The notes: a model not told the origin generated them from the letters alone. Shown: positions 18,599 to 26,801, counted from the first letter of the stretch. The stretch: 64,000 nt of DNA from Myxococcales bacterium (GCA_012513515.1 JAAZCA010000003.1:1-64000), one strand, 5' to 3'. Numbers and translations are program-made.

Positions 18599-19630
18599 AT
18601 GAAAAATTCGAAGGCTCTCGCAGCACTCGCAGTTCTGGCAATTACTCTCGTATTTCCATTTTCACAGGCTGATGCCGAAAGCAGGCAGATTAGCGCCCAA
18701 GGCGTTCTTCTCGACGGAACGCCGATATCGATGACAATCATCGCCGATGAATCGATGCGGGAATCTGCGGAAAGCGCCGTCTCGGACGCCATCTCCAGGA
18801 TATCCTCTGTCGACCTCCAGCTGTTCTCGGCAGACGGCATCCAGGACAAGATAAACTCGCTTGGCAAATCGCAAAAACTCGAACTTCCGTTTGAAATTTT
18901 CGACATGATATCCAAGTCTGTCGAACTCTCAGCCCTCACCAAGGGATGGTTCGACATCGCAGCCCCCTCAAAGAAGGAGATGTTCATAAATCGCGATTGG
19001 AGGCGTATCGTTCTCGATGACAGCTCCAGATCGATGTCTTTCAAAAGCGACGGGATGCAGCTCGATCTCTCTAAAATTTCCAAAGGTTACTATGCGGACA
19101 TGGCGATCGGTGAAGCCTCGAAGGCCGGGTTCTCGGATGCCATGGTGGAAATCGGCTCCGTGCAGAGAAACATCGGACATGATATCTTCACTCCATGGAA
19201 AGTCGACATCGGTTTCGGCGGCACCTCCGGCAATTTCGCGCACAGGGCGGCCAGCTATAAAATCAGGAACATCGCCTCGGCGACGGTCGGCGAAAACAGC
19301 CTTGGCTCCGGCCTGATAGACGGCAGGAGCAAGCTCCCCGTCGCTCAGGGGAAGATGAGAAGCGTGACGATCCTCTCGCAAAGCGCGGTCAGGGCAACGG
19401 CCTATGCGCTTGCCGCTTACGCCGTGGGGCCAAAGTACGCAATGCACTTCGTCAACAGGCATCCCGACGCAAAAGTTATCATCGTGGACAAGTCGGGACA
19501 GATCGCCTCCTCCGAAGGGCTCAACACCGGATCGACAAACCTTGTAAATAGGTGGCAGACGGAAAACACAAACGATGGCGGACCGAATGACCTCAAGAAA
19601 AAGGAACAGGAAGAAAACAGCGATCTGTAG
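18599..19630 (+). CDS. Degenerate ApbE-like periplasmic protein 1
   Basis: 343 residues from ATG 18,599, which has AGGAG seven bases upstream; a GTG at 18,593 lies too close to it. A signal peptide (ALAALAVLAITLVFPFSQADA) exports it. The body follows the ApbE flavin transferase: TKGWFDIAAP aligns with SGGAFDPTVAP, DLSKISKGYYAD with DFGAIAKGYAVD, and MVEIGSVQRNIG with the GGD.R.. segment. The YxHI.NP.(T/S)G.P motif has become LIDGRSKLP and the ADA.AT metal motif VRATAYALA, so flavin transfer is unlikely. It ends in a charged tail after residue 315. The next gene is a second copy of the same fold, overlapping it. Confidence 0.75.
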   Translation: MKNSKALAALAVLAITLVFPFSQADAESRQISAQGVLLDGTPISMTIIADESMRESAESAVSDAISRISSVDLQLFSADGIQDKINSLGKSQKLELPFEIFDMISKSVELSALTKGWFDIAAPSKKEMFINRDWRRIVLDDSSRSMSFKSDGMQLDLSKISKGYYADMAIGEASKAGFSDAMVEIGSVQRNIGHDIFTPWKVDIGFGGTSGNFAHRAASYKIRNIASATVGENSLGSGLIDGRSKLPVAQGKMRSVTILSQSAVRATAYALAAYAVGPKYAMHFVNRHPDAKVIIVDKSGQIASSEGLNTGSTNLVNRWQTENTNDGGPNDLKKKEQEENSDL

Positions 19631-20522
19631 CACCATCCTGTTATCGATCACAGCCGCTGCGCTCTTTTTCCTCCCCGCTTCTGCCGGCGCGCAGAGCATC
19701 GAGGAATATCAGCGCCATGTTACGATAGGCGGCACCATGCCCGTCTCCCTGATCATCCTCGGCTATTCGCATGACAAGGCGCAGATAAACCAGCTGATCG
19801 ACGTTGTCGTATCCAAGGCAAACCAGGCATATTACAACATGGACTGGAGAAATTCGCAGGGCGAGGTGTTCCGAGTCAATTCCCTTGCGGGCGCCGCTCC
19901 GGTTGAAGTTTCACCGGAGGTTTTCGCCGCATTTCAGGCCGCGAAGAAAATTTCGGAATGGTCGGGCGGCGCATTCGACATCACCTATTACAAGGGAAGC
20001 GGCAATTACAAGGATATCCGGCTTAACGACTCCAGCAAGAGCGTTCAGTTAAAGAGCAAGGGGATGGAGGTGCGCTTCGACGACCTCGCGCAGGGGCTTA
20101 TCGCGGACATAATGATACGCTACATCTACCACGCCAACATGCACAACGCGATGGTGAAGGCGGGAAGCGTATTTCGGGGACTCGGCCAGGGGATGCACGG
20201 GCCGTGGAAAATCACGATGGAAGAGGACAGCGGGGCATTCGCAAGACATGCGCTGAACCTGGTGGTAAGCAACACCGGCATAGCGGCTATCAGCGCCAGC
20301 GAATTTCGCGGCGTTGCCATAATAGACCCGAGAAGCAAGTCCCCCACTTACGTTCAGTGCAAAGGGGCTGTCGTCGTGATGAGCGACGCGGCGCTGGCCC
20401 AGGGAATCGCGAGGGCCGCCTTCGTCCTCGGCCCTGAAAAAGGAATGGAGCTTCTAAGCAAGTACGCGAAAGGGGTAATCGTCGACAACAACGGGAAGTT
20501 CATCCGCTCGCCAGGGTTTTGA
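19587..20522 (+). CDS. Degenerate ApbE-like periplasmic protein 2
   Basis: 311 residues from ATG 19,587 (an ATG 12 bases upstream is also possible). A basic n-region and hydrophobic core ending SAGAQS form a signal peptide. It matches ApbE in outline: ISEWSGGAFDITYYKG, MEVRFDDLAQGLIAD, MVKAGSVFRGLG and IIDPRSKSP, the last close to the DPRTG.P motif. The ADALAT motif reads SDAALAQGI, losing the metal Asp and Thr. Similar to its upstream neighbour in layout but clearly diverged, so the duplication is old. It overlaps the preceding gene by 44 bases and ends 2 bases before the YkgJ-like gene. Probably a periplasmic flavin-binding or structural protein; that is inference. Confidence 0.72.
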   Translation: MTSRKRNRKKTAICSTILLSITAAALFFLPASAGAQSIEEYQRHVTIGGTMPVSLIILGYSHDKAQINQLIDVVVSKANQAYYNMDWRNSQGEVFRVNSLAGAAPVEVSPEVFAAFQAAKKISEWSGGAFDITYYKGSGNYKDIRLNDSSKSVQLKSKGMEVRFDDLAQGLIADIMIRYIYHANMHNAMVKAGSVFRGLGQGMHGPWKITMEEDSGAFARHALNLVVSNTGIAAISASEFRGVAIIDPRSKSPTYVQCKGAVVVMSDAALAQGIARAAFVLGPEKGMELLSKYAKGVIVDNNGKFIRSPGF

Positions 20523-20524
20523 AG

Positions 20525-21058
20525 ATGTTCAAAAACTACCTCGCCCTGCTTGAAAAGGCCGACTCCTTTTTCTCCAAAGTCTTCAATGAAAACCCTTCAA
20601 AGATGAACTGCTCCGAGGGATGTTCGAAGTGCTGCGTGGACGGCATCACCCTCCTGCGAATCGAACGCGACAGGATCATCTCGCATCTGAAAAACAGGGA
20701 TGAGATGCCCGTCAAATCCAAAACCGGGGGATGCGCATTCCTCTCGAGCGAAGGGCGCTGCAAAATCTACGAGGTCCGCCCTCTGGTATGCAGGACCTGG
20801 GGGATCCCGATTATATATTCAGAAGGCGACCCCTCCGCCCTTTCAGAGAAAATGAGCAGAGGCGCCGTGGCAAGCGGAGGCTCGGTCGTGTGCTGCGACT
20901 TAAATTTTCAGGAAGAGTTCCGGAAAGGCGCGCTCGGAAAGGAAATTATAATGAACGGCGACAGGATCCTGGAAATTCTCGTGGCGGTAAACAGCATCTA
21001 CTGCAACAAATTGTCGGCCGATTCGGCTAAGCGATTTCCGCTCAGGAATATAATCTAA
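20525..21058 (+). CDS. YkgJ-family cysteine-cluster protein
   Basis: 177 residues from ATG 20,525. Cys residues fall in the family pattern: CSEGCSKCC near 29-37, CAFLSSEGRC near 74-83 and RPLVCRTWG near 88-96, probably binding zinc or an iron-sulfur cluster. No signal peptide, so cytoplasmic. The start is 2 bases after the stop of the second ApbE-like gene, so all three genes are likely one unit at the end of the mfd-uvrA run. The biochemical role of this family is not settled. Confidence 0.82.
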   Translation: MFKNYLALLEKADSFFSKVFNENPSKMNCSEGCSKCCVDGITLLRIERDRIISHLKNRDEMPVKSKTGGCAFLSSEGRCKIYEVRPLVCRTWGIPIIYSEGDPSALSEKMSRGAVASGGSVVCCDLNFQEEFRKGALGKEIIMNGDRILEILVAVNSIYCNKLSADSAKRFPLRNII

Positions 21059-21077
21059 AACGCTATTCACCTATGCA

Positions 21078-21106
21078 CAAAAAAGGGCCGGTCGATCGAC
21101 CGGCCC
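21078..21106 (-). terminator. Strong intrinsic terminator of the minus-strand lipoprotein gene
   Basis: GGGCCGGTCGA (21,085-21,095) and TCGACCGGCCC (21,096-21,106) form a perfect 22-base palindrome. Read on the minus strand it is followed by TTTTTT (21,084-21,079), so it ends the lipoprotein transcript; on the + strand no T-run follows. Confidence 0.85.
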
Positions 21107-21129
21107 TCGGCGTTCCACAGATTGTAATC

Positions 21130-21918
21130 TTATTTCAGCCCTCTCCTTAGCACCGCCGGAACGAGCGAGATCATCATGAAAAGAATTCCCGCGATCCCCT
21201 GCCCGGCCTCTGTCGGCATAAGCGCGCAGGAACCTCCACCATAGCCCAGCATATTTTCTCCAACCTCGGCAGGGGTTTCCTTATCGACTGTGTCCACAAG
21301 TATGATCTCTTCGTCACTACCACTGTCGTCAGCGATATCGACAGGTTTACAAAAAGAACGCGTTGGATCTTCATCGCATAGCGCAATGCAAACAGCAGAC
21401 AGTCGGTGATCTGTAACATGCGAATCTTGAATTCCAGCTGCCATCTCCTCACACTTTTCCAAATCCGTTTTCACCTGAACAATAAGAGTCGGCGTCCGAT
21501 ATTCTTCTTCTAAGAAAAAGGGTTTCGAATGGCCATCAAAAGTAGCCGTCAACTTAACACTAAAGTTTTGATCTACGTTGATTCTATTATGGGAAAGAAA
21601 AATCTTACACTCAATCGCAGGTAAGTCCGCAAGAGTGGTTACCCCACAGATAGGAAGAAAAGACTCAATTGAAAGGTCGGTGTTAAACGCTAAAGTAGCC
21701 TTAATTTCAAAATCACTTAGATAGTCTCGTGCTAGCTCATAATAATCACAATCACTAACTACCACTTGTTTTAGGAGCGGAAAACTCACAACGACATGCG
21801 ACATTTCGCCTTTTAGAAATTTAACGTCATAATCCGCGGGGTCGTCGGGGACAACCTTGCATCCAACGGCTCCCAGCATGAAGACCATCACCGCCAGGAT
21901 CAGAAGTCTATTTCTCAT
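21130..21918 (-). CDS. Unknown lipoprotein with C-terminal Cys/hydrophobic/Arg tail
   Basis: 262 residues from ATG 21,918, chosen because GGAGG lies eight bases upstream. MRNRLLILAVMVFMLGAVGC is a lipoprotein signal with Cys20. The middle (about 30-210) has scattered Cys residues and is predicted beta-rich by eye; its DNA is clearly more AT-rich than the neighbours. The C-terminus is GYGGGSCALMP followed by a hydrophobic helix and RRGLK, resembling MYXO-CTERM/JDVT-CTERM-type sorting tails, in which a GG..C precedes a TM segment and Arg. No matching processing enzyme is visible nearby. Function unknown; possibly a lineage-specific surface protein. Confidence 0.7.
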   Translation of the reverse strand: MRNRLLILAVMVFMLGAVGCKVVPDDPADYDVKFLKGEMSHVVVSFPLLKQVVVSDCDYYELARDYLSDFEIKATLAFNTDLSIESFLPICGVTTLADLPAIECKIFLSHNRINVDQNFSVKLTATFDGHSKPFFLEEEYRTPTLIVQVKTDLEKCEEMAAGIQDSHVTDHRLSAVCIALCDEDPTRSFCKPVDIADDSGSDEEIILVDTVDKETPAEVGENMLGYGGGSCALMPTEAGQGIAGILFMMISLVPAVLRRGLK

Positions 21919-22120
21919 GATTTTATCCTCCGCCATCAGACTATGCATTTATCACGCCAGTTATACGACTAACCGGCCTACGCTGGTAACATATTGATTT
22001 AATTATATTAATCTTTAAGGAAATATTTACTGCGCAGATGGGATGCCTCATCTGGTGATGCCAACGCCCCCCACTTGATATCAAATCGGGGGGAGAGCTC
22101 TCCAGGTCGATTAAACCGGT

Positions 22121-22297
22121 TTTTTCTAGCTTCTAGCTAGTTTCTGTTTTTCCCAGTCACGGTCGTTGCTGGATCCCCGATAGAACCATTCGGGGATGAC
22201 ACCATGAATGTCATTCCCGCGGCACTAAGCCGCCGCTACCGCGGGGTTCCGACCGTTAACCAGTTACGAGTCACGAGTCACCAGTCACAAGTCACGG
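22121..22297 (+). repeat. Mosaic intergenic repeat, copy B, with inverted copy of bases 1-50
   Basis: 22,153-22,297 repeats the blocks of copy A: CACGGTCGTTGCTGGATCCC, CATTCGGGGATGACACC, AATGTCATTCCCGCGGC, GCCGCCGCTACCGCGGGG, then short direct repeats of (C/G/A)AGTCAC. 22,121-22,163 is the inverse of 1-50. The sequence left of it (21,950-22,120) is AT-rich, then holds CCCCCC/GGGGGG hairpin arms near 22,070-22,095. No gene is seen in 21,919-22,362. Confidence 0.75.
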
Positions 22298-22362
22298 TAC
22301 CCATAGTAGTTGACGAAAAAAGCGCGTCATTTTATACGCTCACCCTCACCTCGGAGGATCGA

Positions 22363-23313
22363 ATGTCTAAAAAGGGCGGGCTCGTAATCGCGCTGGGCGG
22401 AAACGCAATCAGTAAGCCCGGGAAACACGGCACGATTCAGGATCAGTTCTACGCAACCTACGAAAGCATGGAACATATCGCCGAGCTCGTGAGCGACGGC
22501 TTCGACAGGCTGGTGGTGACCCATGGCAACGGCCCGCAGGTCGGAGCCTCTATCCTCAGAAGTGAAATAGCCGCAAAGTCCACCTACCCGCTCCCCATGG
22601 ATATATGCGTCGCGGATACGCAGGGCGGAATGGGATATATGATTCAGCAGGTTCTAAAAAACACGCTCAAAAAACGCAAAATCTCAACGCCAGTGGCCAC
22701 GATCGTCTCGCAGGCGCTGGTCGATTTAAATGACCCCGCCTTCGAAAACCCTACCAAGCCGATAGGAATGTTCTACACCGAGAAAGAGGCAAACGAACTG
22801 CGCGTCGGCCGCGGCTGGACGATGAAGGAGGATGCCGGCAGAGGTTTCAGGCGCGTCGTCCCAAGCCCGAAACCGATAAAGATACTCGAGGTCGATGTAA
22901 TAAAAGCGCTATTCGACAAGGGATTCATAGTCATAGCGGGCGGCGGCGGCGGCGTTCCGATAGGGCTCAACCGCCAAGGCTTATATTACGGAATCGAGGC
23001 GGTGATCGACAAAGATCTCACAAGCGCCCTGATCGCAGCAGAAGTGGGGGCCGATACGCTAGTAATTCTCACCGCGGTTGAATTCGCCTACCTCGATTTC
23101 TTGGGCGAAAATAAGCGGGCCCTGACGGAGGTAAAGGTGGAAGAGATGCAGCGCTACCTCAACGCGGGTGAATTCCAGGCGGGCAGTATGAAGCCAAAGG
23201 TCGAAGCCGCATTGAATTTTTTGGAGGGGGGCGGCAAGAAGGCCATCATAACCTCGCTTTCAAATTGCCTGGCGGCCCTGCACGGCAGAACCGGGACGCA
23301 TATAACAAAGTAA
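22363..23313 (+). CDS. arcC: Carbamate kinase
   Basis: 316 residues from ATG 22,363. It interconverts carbamoyl phosphate plus ADP and ATP plus carbamate. Motifs: ALGGNAI (9-15), VTHGNGPQVG near 50-59, IAGGGGGVPI near 190-200 and a C-terminal IITSLSN with the nucleotide-contact region. GGAGG lies five bases before this ATG. The reading frame is open back to 22,204, but that extension encodes the mosaic repeat and is rejected. No arcA or arcB lies nearby, so its pathway context is unclear. Confidence 0.93.
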   Translation: MSKKGGLVIALGGNAISKPGKHGTIQDQFYATYESMEHIAELVSDGFDRLVVTHGNGPQVGASILRSEIAAKSTYPLPMDICVADTQGGMGYMIQQVLKNTLKKRKISTPVATIVSQALVDLNDPAFENPTKPIGMFYTEKEANELRVGRGWTMKEDAGRGFRRVVPSPKPIKILEVDVIKALFDKGFIVIAGGGGGVPIGLNRQGLYYGIEAVIDKDLTSALIAAEVGADTLVILTAVEFAYLDFLGENKRALTEVKVEEMQRYLNAGEFQAGSMKPKVEAALNFLEGGGKKAIITSLSNCLAALHGRTGTHITK

Positions 23314-23455
23314 GAGTAACGATCGGGGATGACGGCCTCTAAACTATTCGGAACAATCGTCATTTACGCACCGTCCAAGACTCAATTATTTATTGACACG
23401 ACAGCCAAAATCCGGCTAACGGCCCCTTGTTTGTTGAATAATCGGGAGGTACGTG

Positions 23456-23611
23456 ATGCCGGAAATCGATGAACTCAGCTTTGAAAACCCGGAAACCTGT
23501 CCAAATTGCGGAAACTTCGTTGGACACGATTCTGTCTGCCCGAACTGCGGGGCGATGCTATACGACGAAGAGGAGGATCTCAACGTCTTTGATGAAGAGG
23601 AAAACACCTGA
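23456..23611 (+). CDS. Small double-CPNCG zinc-ribbon protein
   Basis: 51 residues: an acidic N-terminus, CPNCG at 15-19, CPNCG at 28-32, then a strongly acidic tail (DEEEDLNVFDEEE). The two CPxCG knuckles should bind one zinc. GGGAGG six bases before the ATG supports translation. Similar mini zinc-ribbons act as adaptors or nucleic-acid-binding proteins; no function can be assigned. TTGACA at 23,393-23,398 may be part of its promoter, but the matching -10 is poor. Confidence 0.75.
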   Translation: MPEIDELSFENPETCPNCGNFVGHDSVCPNCGAMLYDEEEDLNVFDEEENT

Positions 23612-23664
23612 GCCCCTCCCCCGCAAAAATACCCGAAAAACAGGGAAAAACCGTTGATCTATAA

Positions 23665-23706
23665 TGGGTTAAGTGCTACCGGCACAGAACCCAGTCGGGC
23701 TTTTTT
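23665..23706 (+). terminator. Possible terminator between the zinc-ribbon gene and tRNA-Leu
   Basis: TGGGTT (23,665-23,670) pairs with AACCCA, with inner GTGC/GCAC arms, then GTCGGGC and TTTTTT (23,701-23,706). TATAAT at 23,660-23,665 overlaps its left edge and could be the -10 of the tRNA, although no convincing -35 is present. Confidence 0.4.
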
Positions 23707-23711
23707 GAATT

Positions 23712-23796
23712 GCGAGAGTGGCGGAATTTGGCAGACGCGCAAGATTCAGGATCTTGTGATCGTAAGATCTTAGGGGTTCGAGTCCCCTCTCTCGCA
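23712..23796 (+). tRNA. tRNA-Leu (anticodon CAG)
   Basis: Acceptor GCGAGAG (23,712-23,718) pairs with CTCTCGC (23,789-23,795); discriminator A at 23,796; no encoded CCA. The anticodon stem CAAGA/TCTTG closes the loop TTCAGGA, giving anticodon CAG at 23,747-23,749. A GATC-GTAA-GATC variable arm makes it class II, as expected for Leu. The T arm is AGGGG/CCCCT around TTCGAGT. mrcA begins 4 bases after the discriminator. Confidence 0.96.
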
Positions 23797-23800
23797 CAAG

Positions 23801-26458
23801 ATGTCTCTCAAAAGCATTTTTTCAGGCGCCGTAAATTTTCTCGGCAGAACTATTCGCCTCTTCAGGGGCTTCGCCGGAGCCGTCGTCGGGCTTTGCGCGG
23901 CCATCTTCATCCTGATGCTCGGCACGTATTTCTACTTCGCCAGCGGACTCCCGGATATCACATCGATAGACAGCTACACCCCCCCCGTGATCAGCGAGGT
24001 CTTCTCGGACGATGGCACGAGGATAGGAGAGTTCTGGGAGGAATGCCGCATATTCATCCCTTATGAAGATATCCCAAAAATGGTGGCGCTGGCATTCATC
24101 GACTCTGAAGATGCGAGATTCTTCGACCATAAAGGGGTGGATCTTCGTTCCATAGTCAGGGCATTTTTAGCGAACATCCGCGCAGGCGAGATCACTCAGG
24201 GCGGAAGCACGATCACCCAGCAGGTCACACGCGCGCTGCTCCTTTCAAGAGAACGAAAACTGGCCAGAAAGGTTAAGGAGGCGATACTGGCGACGAGGAT
24301 CGAGCACTATCTCAGCAAGGAACAGATCCTCACCATATACCTGAACCAGATATACCTCGGGAACCGGTCTTACGGAGTAGCCGCCGCAGCGAGAAACTAT
24401 TTCAGGAAGGAGCCAAAAGATCTCACGATCGGACAGATTGCGATGATCGCAGGGCTCCCTTCCGCTCCTAACACATTTTCCCCTCTCAATAATCCTGCGG
24501 AAGCCAGAAAGCGTCAGCTTCATGTCCTGGGCAGAATGGTGGATGAGGGACACATCACGAAGGATGAAGCAAATGCGGCAGCTCAGGAACATTTCGAAAT
24601 ATATGCCGCTGGCGTCGATAAATCTTTCAACGACAAGGACGCTGCCTATTTCGTAGAGCACGTGCGCAGAATAGTGAAGGAAATTTATGGGGATGATTTC
24701 CTCTACAGGAAGGGGCTCAAGATATACACTACCGTCAATATGCCGATGCAGCGCGCAGGTGCGACGGCGGTGAGAAAAGGAATAGAATCCCTGGACAGAA
24801 GACAGGGATGGAGGGGTCCGCTCGGCCACGTCGCCCCCGACGAGATGGATAAAAAGCTCGCCGAAATCGACAGGGAAAATGCGATCTCCACCACAGGCGA
24901 AATAATAAACTGGCCCCCTGAAAGCGACAGCGCTCAATATCTCGTCAGGCTGATACCGGGTGAGAGGTACAAGGCAATCGTCTCCTATCTGGAGGAGGAC
25001 GCAATAATCCTTAGAGTCGGAAGATTCCCGGGAAGGATAGGAAAGAGCGCCTACTCGTGGGCGCGCCCGTTTTCGAACAGCTGGCTTGGAATGGACGAAG
25101 GCAATTACGTAAGCGATCCGTCGAGGATCGTAAAGCCCGGCGATATCATACTTGCCGAATATGTTGCAGGCAGCGAATTCAGGCTGGCGCAGATCCCTAT
25201 GATCGAAAGCGCGCTTATGTCGATGGATCCGCACACCGGATACATAAAGGCGATGGTCGGCGGCTACGACTTCGAAAAGAGCGAGTTCAACAGGACGACC
25301 CAGGCGATGCGCCAGCCGGGATCCGCTTTCAAACCCTTCGTCTATGCTGCAGCGCTGGACAAGGGTTACACGATGAACACGACGATCATGGACCAGCCGG
25401 TGACCTACAACGTTGGCAGAAACCAGTTCTGGTCGCCCAAGAATTACGATGGCAAACACAAGGGTCCCACATCTTTTATGAACGCGCTCATGTTCTCGCG
25501 AAATATTCCAACGGTAAAAATCACATACGACATCGGCACGCACTATCTTACAGCATTCACCAGAAAGCTTGGAGTCACCACCCCGATTGAAAAATATCTC
25601 TCGATGGCGCTCGGTTCCAACGCTGTCTTTTTGAAGGACATAGTCCAGGCTTACTCCGTGTTCCCAAATATGGGGAAGATGGCCCCCGCCGTTGCCATAG
25701 TAAAAATCACGGACTTGAAGGGCGAGCTCTTGCAGTCCATCGGCCCCTCCCCGGCCGCTGACGCTGCGGCAGAAAAACCGGTCAAAGACAAAAAAGCCGC
25801 CCCCGACGAAGGGGAAAAGAAAATCAAGGTCGGAAGCGCAGAGATGGTTTTGCAGGAAACCGATCTAAACCCCGAGCTCTTTCGCGAGGGGCTTGCGACG
25901 ATAGAACGAGACGCTCTCATACTGACCGACTTGGAGGTAAAAACTCTCTACGGAGAGCAGATTCCCCCGGGCCACGTCATAACGCCGCAAACCGCGTATC
26001 TTATGACCCAGATGCTAAAGGCCGTCGTCGACGGGGGAACGGGTTCGAGAATACGCGAACTCGGGAAGCCGGCCGGCGGAAAGACCGGTACCACCAACGA
26101 TGAAACCGACACATGGTTCATAGGTTTCGTTCCGGATCTGATCGCGGGCGTATGGATAGGATTCGACGAGGTAAAACCCATCGGTAAGAAGGTCACGGGG
26201 GGCAGCATCGCAGCGCCGGTATTTTTGGATTTCATGAAAGAGGCAACGAAGGACATGGAAGCGAAGGATTTCGAAAAGCCCGAAGGTTTTCCGAGCGGCG
26301 ACGTGGCGAACCTCGCCGGCGGCTCCGCCCTGTTCGGCTCAAGGCCTTCGCAGGACTTCGATGCGGCGAGCTCCGGCGCCGACCGCGCAGGGCGCTTCTT
26401 CGAAGAGGATCTCGAGAGCTGGGACGCCCCGATCGACGATCCGTCGACATTAGATTAG
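23801..26458 (+). CDS. mrcA: Class A penicillin-binding protein 1A (glycosyltransferase/transpeptidase)
   Basis: 885 residues. It polymerises and crosslinks peptidoglycan in the periplasm, anchored by one N-terminal TM helix (about 27-50). The GT51 domain has EDARFFDH near 104-111, GGSTITQQ near 133-140 and the KEAILA.RIE segment. An inserted OB-like part (about 350-460) precedes the transpeptidase, with SAFK near 507-510 (active Ser), SRN near 565-567 and KTGTTN near 760-765. The acidic C-terminal tail (about 825-885) is non-conserved. ATG 23,801 has no RBS and lies four bases after the tRNA; no better start precedes the TM segment. Confidence 0.95.
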   Translation: MSLKSIFSGAVNFLGRTIRLFRGFAGAVVGLCAAIFILMLGTYFYFASGLPDITSIDSYTPPVISEVFSDDGTRIGEFWEECRIFIPYEDIPKMVALAFIDSEDARFFDHKGVDLRSIVRAFLANIRAGEITQGGSTITQQVTRALLLSRERKLARKVKEAILATRIEHYLSKEQILTIYLNQIYLGNRSYGVAAAARNYFRKEPKDLTIGQIAMIAGLPSAPNTFSPLNNPAEARKRQLHVLGRMVDEGHITKDEANAAAQEHFEIYAAGVDKSFNDKDAAYFVEHVRRIVKEIYGDDFLYRKGLKIYTTVNMPMQRAGATAVRKGIESLDRRQGWRGPLGHVAPDEMDKKLAEIDRENAISTTGEIINWPPESDSAQYLVRLIPGERYKAIVSYLEEDAIILRVGRFPGRIGKSAYSWARPFSNSWLGMDEGNYVSDPSRIVKPGDIILAEYVAGSEFRLAQIPMIESALMSMDPHTGYIKAMVGGYDFEKSEFNRTTQAMRQPGSAFKPFVYAAALDKGYTMNTTIMDQPVTYNVGRNQFWSPKNYDGKHKGPTSFMNALMFSRNIPTVKITYDIGTHYLTAFTRKLGVTTPIEKYLSMALGSNAVFLKDIVQAYSVFPNMGKMAPAVAIVKITDLKGELLQSIGPSPAADAAAEKPVKDKKAAPDEGEKKIKVGSAEMVLQETDLNPELFREGLATIERDALILTDLEVKTLYGEQIPPGHVITPQTAYLMTQMLKAVVDGGTGSRIRELGKPAGGKTGTTNDETDTWFIGFVPDLIAGVWIGFDEVKPIGKKVTGGSIAAPVFLDFMKEATKDMEAKDFEKPEGFPSGDVANLAGGSALFGSRPSQDFDAASSGADRAGRFFEEDLESWDAPIDDPSTLD

Positions 26459-26650
26459 GTAACCTCTGAAAAATCAGCAAATTCAGGGCGCCTCTAAAAG
26501 CTGTGCGCTTGTCATCCCCGAATGACGAAAAGGTCGTCATCCCCGAGTGCTTTTATCGGGGATCCCGCAACAACCGTGACTGGTGGTAGACGGCTTTCAT
26601 AAGATAGCTTTTAGAGGCGCTTATAGCTAGCTTTTCAGAGATTCCTTAGA
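26459..26650. repeat. Inverted-arm element containing mosaic repeat copy C
   Basis: GCGCCTCTAAAAGCT (26,488-26,502) and AGCTTTTAGAGGCGC (26,606-26,620) are perfect 15-base inverted arms. Between them, 26,511-26,582 is the mosaic repeat in inverted orientation (TCATCCCCGAATGACG through CGCAACAACCGTGACTGG). Outer arms CCTCTGAAAAATCAGC (26,463-26,478) and GCTAGCTTTTCAGAG (26,625-26,639) are also near-complementary. No transposase and no clear target-site duplication. Confidence 0.75.
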
Positions 26651-26765
26651 TCAAAAGAGCTTCAAACTATAAACCAAGGAGCCTACAAAACACTCTAGGA
26701 TATTCCCTGCAAATCAAGACCTGATATTTGACTTCCGGATACGGCCGGTCACAGAAACGCGCCAA

Positions 26766-26801
26766 CCTCTCCTCCAGAGGAACCCCGTCAAAACCACGGG
26801 G
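26766..26801. other. Two tandem small hairpins downstream of the cyclophilin gene
   Basis: CCTCT/AGAGG arms at 26,766-26,780 are followed by CCCCGT/ACGGGG arms at 26,783-26,801. Neither is followed by a T-run on either strand. They lie 57 bases beyond the cyclophilin stop (minus strand) and may stabilise a 3' end. The rest of 26,640-26,858 shows no gene. Confidence 0.35.

Noticed and set aside
21085-21106. Terminator of the YkgJ-like gene on the + strand
   Set aside because: The palindrome is followed by T residues only on the minus strand, so it belongs to the lipoprotein gene.
22204-22362. N-terminal extension of carbamate kinase
   Set aside because: It is encoded by the mosaic repeat; ATG 22,363 has a well-placed GGAGG and starts the conserved protein.
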